Assembly (NCBI RefSeq): GCF_001039355.2
Contig: NW_019775491.1
Coordinates: 310,001 to 374,000, forward strand
Length of the DNA stretch: 64,000 nt
Reading direction: 5' to 3'
DNA from: Lingula anatina
Lineage: Eukaryota; Brachiopoda; Lingulata; Lingulida; Lingulidae
Part shown: in pieces, positions 60,881-64,000 of the stretch
How the letters are laid out: each line of letters starts with the position of its first letter
Position numbering within the stretch: position 1 is the stretch's first letter
Notes under the pieces: generated by a model
Databases searched by the model: none
What the model saw: only the letters and a program-made list of their open reading frames with translations
What the model was told of the DNA's origin: nothing
Made by a program: the position numbers and the translations under genes

Positions 60881-61384
60881 CTGGTCCTTTATCAAAATTA
60901 TAAAGTACAGCCATTTATTTTTTACATATATTGAAAAAAAAATGCACTATTGTAATATATTGCACAGTTATTATATTTGCATTATATATTTTACATGTAC
61001 ATAGTTTGTACAAAATATTCATATAGTCAACAAGAAAAAGTATCTTGTATTTTATTCTTGACAAGGGAAAAATCCTCCCATACTTTATTTTTGAAAATGG
61101 TTTATTTCAGTTAACAAGCAAAGTCATCTTTGATCAGGGAAAAAATATCTTTTTGTGTCTTCTATTTCCCAAGATATGCATATATTGAGCCCCCCTCTGC
61201 ATATTGGCAGCCATTTTGGATTTTGGCACTTTGCCAATGGTAGATTCCAATGGGAAATTATCTGGATTATATTGCCCCATAACATATATTGGACCAGATT
61301 CAGTTGTTAACATTTTTTTCTAACCTAAGTTATTCTTACTGGACCAAGAAATAACGAAGAGATGCCACTAAGAAATTGAAGGAA
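60881..61384. other. AT-rich spacer between decayed elements
   Basis: No coding pattern is visible. Two related stretches, each with a GGGAAAAA-type core (near 61066 and 61138), suggest further unclassified repeat debris. Confidence 0.4.
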
Positions 61385-62280
61385 ATGTTGAGCCCAATAA
61401 ATGAACCATCCATTGAGAGTTTTGATCCACACAGTGATCAAACATTGCTACGAGATGGAAGAAATAGCTGAAAAGATTCAAAATATTCGCCGTAGCCACT
61501 GTTTGCGTAGAAGCAGCTACTACTCCACTGTGCAGGAATCGAGGTTCAAGAAATCTTCAATAGCTACATGTAGAAACCCCTAATGACAACCAAGAAGGAA
61601 ATGCAAATGCATTTGACATTGCAGTTAATCTGCTTACCAATTACTTCAGACCAAGAAGAAACATTTTGTACAATTGGCATATTTTTTGCCTGGCCAGACA
61701 AAGCAGATCTGAAACACTCACGCAGTTTGTAACTAGATTGCACTCCGTAGCTAGAGAATGTGATTTTGAGACGAATCAAATCGACGAATAAAGGATCAAA
61801 TCAATGACAATTGTCTTTCTGAGAAAGAAAACTGAGAACAAAGTAACTGACAGACACAAATTTATCATTAGCCTGCACACTAGACATAGAATTAGCCATG
61901 GAGACAAGAGAGAAACAAGCGTTGAAAATATCAGAAGTTGCAGGTGTTAATGCATTCAATGTAAAACAGAAGCGTCCTGTGAACCGTAAGAAACTGGGAA
62001 GATAAAAGCAAAGGATGAAATCGACAAAATTGTCCGTCAAAGTAGAATGCTTCAGGTATGGTTACCTTGGACATTATGGAAATTATTGCTGCAGAACTAA
62101 AAATGTCAGATGCTTCAAATGTAACAGAATGGGACATTTTGAGCCTAAGTGCCGTTCGACTACATCAAAACAACCGCAATGACAGCAGCACCAGAGAGAG
62201 CAGTGTACACTGGCAATGCCACAACAGAAAGCCAACAGGTCGGTGAAGTATGTTAATGTTGAAAATGATAATCGAGCTCC
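61385..62280 (+). pseudogene. LTR-retroelement gag with zinc knuckles, decayed
   Basis: ATG at 61385 opens a broken frame. Gag-like pieces are recognisable in shifting frames: LLLHCAGIEVQEIF near 61518-61560, then ITSDQEETFCT and CFRYGYLGHYGNYC. The nucleocapsid has two knuckles. The first, at about 62048, has lost its second cysteine (C-F-R-Y). The second, at 62111-62152 (CFKCNRMGHFEPKC), is a canonical CxxCxxxxHxxxxC. Several stops interrupt the region. It resembles the gag at 52102 but is a different copy. Protease or reverse transcriptase could not be confirmed downstream. Confidence 0.6.
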
Positions 62281-62707
62281 ACTATGAAGGTAACGATGAC
62301 TTTGTGTTCACTGTTTATACAGACAGATGCAATAGTTGCTATACAGTGCGTCTGATAATGAAAAGTCCACTACTACATATAATGTAGATATTGAAACATT
62401 TGGGGTAATAAGACTAGTATAACTTATGAATCTTTTAATATCGAGTTCTATAGTTTGGGATAGAATGGATTGAATCAAGTCTTTAGGTCCAGTTAGCCAA
62501 CTAGATCATGTCGTAAGTCATAGTGAATCTGATTAATGGTGATTGACAAATCATGTTCACATTGCAAATGTGCAAGTCAAATGTTTATGGTTGGCATTCA
62601 GAACAAATTGTGTTGTGTTCAAATGGCTGACATCTGTTGCACTGCTTAACTTGTACGGACTTTATTACTGTTTTAAATTCTTTATCACACTCTTACACTT
62701 TACTTTA
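62281..62707. other. Unclassified sequence after gag
   Basis: In a typical element the protease region would lie here, but no D-S/T-G motif could be read in any frame. Probably eroded retroelement sequence. Confidence 0.35.
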
Positions 62708-62970
62708 TTTGAACAGCACACCTGAAAGTAGCCCAGTGAGGCCTAAAAAGTGCAAAAAGCCAGTGGGAAGGTCAAGAAAAAATGCAGGCCCTGGCAGACC
62801 TAGGAAATCAGCTCAAACCAAGCATGGCAGGAGCTTACGTGGTGGCCGTGGGAAAAAGGTTGGTTTGGCAAGACATCTGCAAGAATCTATATATTTGAAC
62901 AGCACACCTGAGAGAAGCCCAATGAGGCTTAAAAAGTGCAAAAAGCCAGTGGGGAGGCCAAGAAAAAAAG
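62708..62970 (+). pseudogene. Duplicated AT-hook-encoding segment
   Basis: Two homologous 75-bp blocks (about 62708-62784 and 62894-62970) each begin with TTTGAACAG, which resembles a 3' splice site, then encode NSTPE-S/R-SP followed by KKCKKPVGR and SRK or PRK. GRPRK-type cores are AT-hooks that bind the minor groove of AT-rich DNA. A third hook (GPGRPRKS) and an RGGRGKK stretch lie between the blocks. The frame is open from about 62637 to 63119, but its right part runs into the LTR, so the C-terminus is not native. It may be an exon fragment carried or cut by the LTR insertion. Confidence 0.45.
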
Positions 62971-63105
62971 TGTTACACTATTGTGTAGTGACCTTGACCT
63001 TTTTACAACGGATGTTGAGTTCTAATGGCACTTGTGCCTTCTCTCTCGCGCTCTGTATAACTTCTAGTATGCCTCTACAATCTGTCGTATGCATACATTG
63101 TAACA
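62971..63105 (+). mobile_element. Short LTR of a retrotransposon
   Basis: The 135-bp segment starts TGTTACA and ends TGTAACA, a perfect terminal inverted repeat with the TG...CA ends of LTRs. It is followed at 63106 by TGGTGGCAGCG, a typical primer-binding-site-like sequence for Gypsy-type elements. The left boundary cuts into the AT-hook segment. It is either the 5' LTR of an element running out of the window or an LTR remnant. A GCGCTCTGTATAAC stretch inside could serve as promoter. Confidence 0.6.
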
Positions 63106-64000
63106 TGGTGGCAGCGTAACCGGACCATGCCTTGAGTTGCCTCGACACCAACTTGACGGCGTATCTAACTTAGGGGAAGCTCTTTCAGTGAAGCTCTGTG
63201 TTGGCCGGAGCACGTGACTAACTTTACATGCTGATCAAATTCTTCTCTATTTAGTTGATCCCCACAGATCAGCTGGATCATCCCAGATGTCATGACGTCT
63301 GAATCTGAATGCGTTGTTAAATCCACATTTTACAAGTATTATACAATTTAATCCAAAACATTATTTTTATGATTTCTTAAATGCTACTCTATTTAATTTC
63401 CTATTTTGCCTAATCGTATATTGTTTAGATTAACATTTAAAAACATTTTCTTTTTTGTTCAGATAAACAGTAGAGGACCAACATCCAAAAGATTTTAATG
63501 GATTATCACTGAAATGAAATTTGTAAACATGTTAAGAAACCAAAAATACATCTTGATCTAGACCAAGGATGTTAGGTCCTATTGTATACAGGCAACATTG
63601 TTAATTTCATGACAACCATCACCATGGTATGTGTGAGGCATCAAGTCATAATAGCCACTGGTATATGGCTGAAAATTTAATATCTCATATTTTTTTTCTT
63701 AAAAAGTTAAGATTTAGGGCATTTTAACTTTCCCAATACCACAAACGGCAAAGATGGAGAGACTTGAGAGTCTAAATATCATACCTGGTCCAGCAGATAT
63801 TCTTAATATTCTACTGGAAGTTGACCAAATACCATCAATGTACAGTGCGAGTAAAGAACTGTAATATACTCTGAAGTGGAAAACTGACCCAAGGACACCA
63901 AAAACGAAGAGGAGTGCAACAGAGGTCAACACCCTATGAGCAATGAAAATAGTGAAGAAAAAGGCACCATCCAGAATACGAAGTGATAAACAGAGAAAAC
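63106..64000 (+). other. Probable internal 5' region of the retrotransposon
   Basis: The primer-binding-site-like sequence is followed by a non-coding leader. From about 63751 a short frame (MERLESLNIIPGPADILNIL) is followed by basic sequence (KKKAPSRIRSDKQRK) near the window end. It may be the start of a gag, but interrupted by stops. No conserved domain is identifiable, and the element would continue beyond 64000. Confidence 0.4.

Noticed and set aside
1-64000. CRISPR arrays, operons, riboswitches, tRNA or rRNA genes
   Set aside because: The window is eukaryotic; no regularly spaced repeats of CRISPR type and no tRNA A/B box pair or rRNA core sequence was seen.

Overview
This is a eukaryotic, almost certainly metazoan, nuclear window. 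It is AT-rich, its genes are split by GT-AG introns, it carries many microsatellites, and its mobile elements are animal types (hAT, PIF/Harbinger, LTR retroelements). The host genes are an FGF-family ligand and the ER co-chaperone SIL1. The degenerate repeat families at the right end are of a kind I associate with molluscs, brachiopods, cnidarians and other marine invertebrates. My best guess is a lophotrochozoan invertebrate, but the species cannot be fixed from the sequence.

Layout. (1) 1-6.6 kb holds the last coding exon of an FGF8/17/18-like gene (+ strand), its preceding intron and a GC-richer 3' trailer. (2) 6.6-33.6 kb has no recognisable complete gene. It contains simple repeats, a 645-bp near-identical duplication whose two copies meet at an N (21860, probably an assembly artefact), conserved-looking non-coding blocks, and a candidate minus-strand terminal exon at 23107-23201. 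(3) 33.6-33.9 kb looks like a divergent promoter. (4) 34.6-50.3 kb is a complete SIL1 gene on the + strand. It has nine coding exons whose splice phases all agree, giving 458 codons plus stop. It starts with a signal peptide and ends in a canonical KDEL ER-retrieval signal. (5) From 51.1 kb to the end the window becomes a graveyard of nested, decayed mobile elements: a hAT deletion derivative, a gag fragment, a palindromic Harbinger-type MITE, a zinc-finger pseudogene, and an unnamed repeat family. After these come a PHD-finger fragment, a TatD-nuclease-encoding pseudogene split by a Harbinger element with a perfect CAG target duplication, a second gag with zinc knuckles, duplicated AT-hook segments and a short LTR.

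The two host genes act in secretion biology. The FGF is a secreted signal. SIL1 is the nucleotide exchange factor for the ER Hsp70 BiP. There is no sign that they are functionally linked. The most unusual material is the TatD-containing family at 56.6-60.9 kb and the unnamed family at 54.8-56.1 kb. Both are broken here, so intact copies elsewhere would be needed to understand them.
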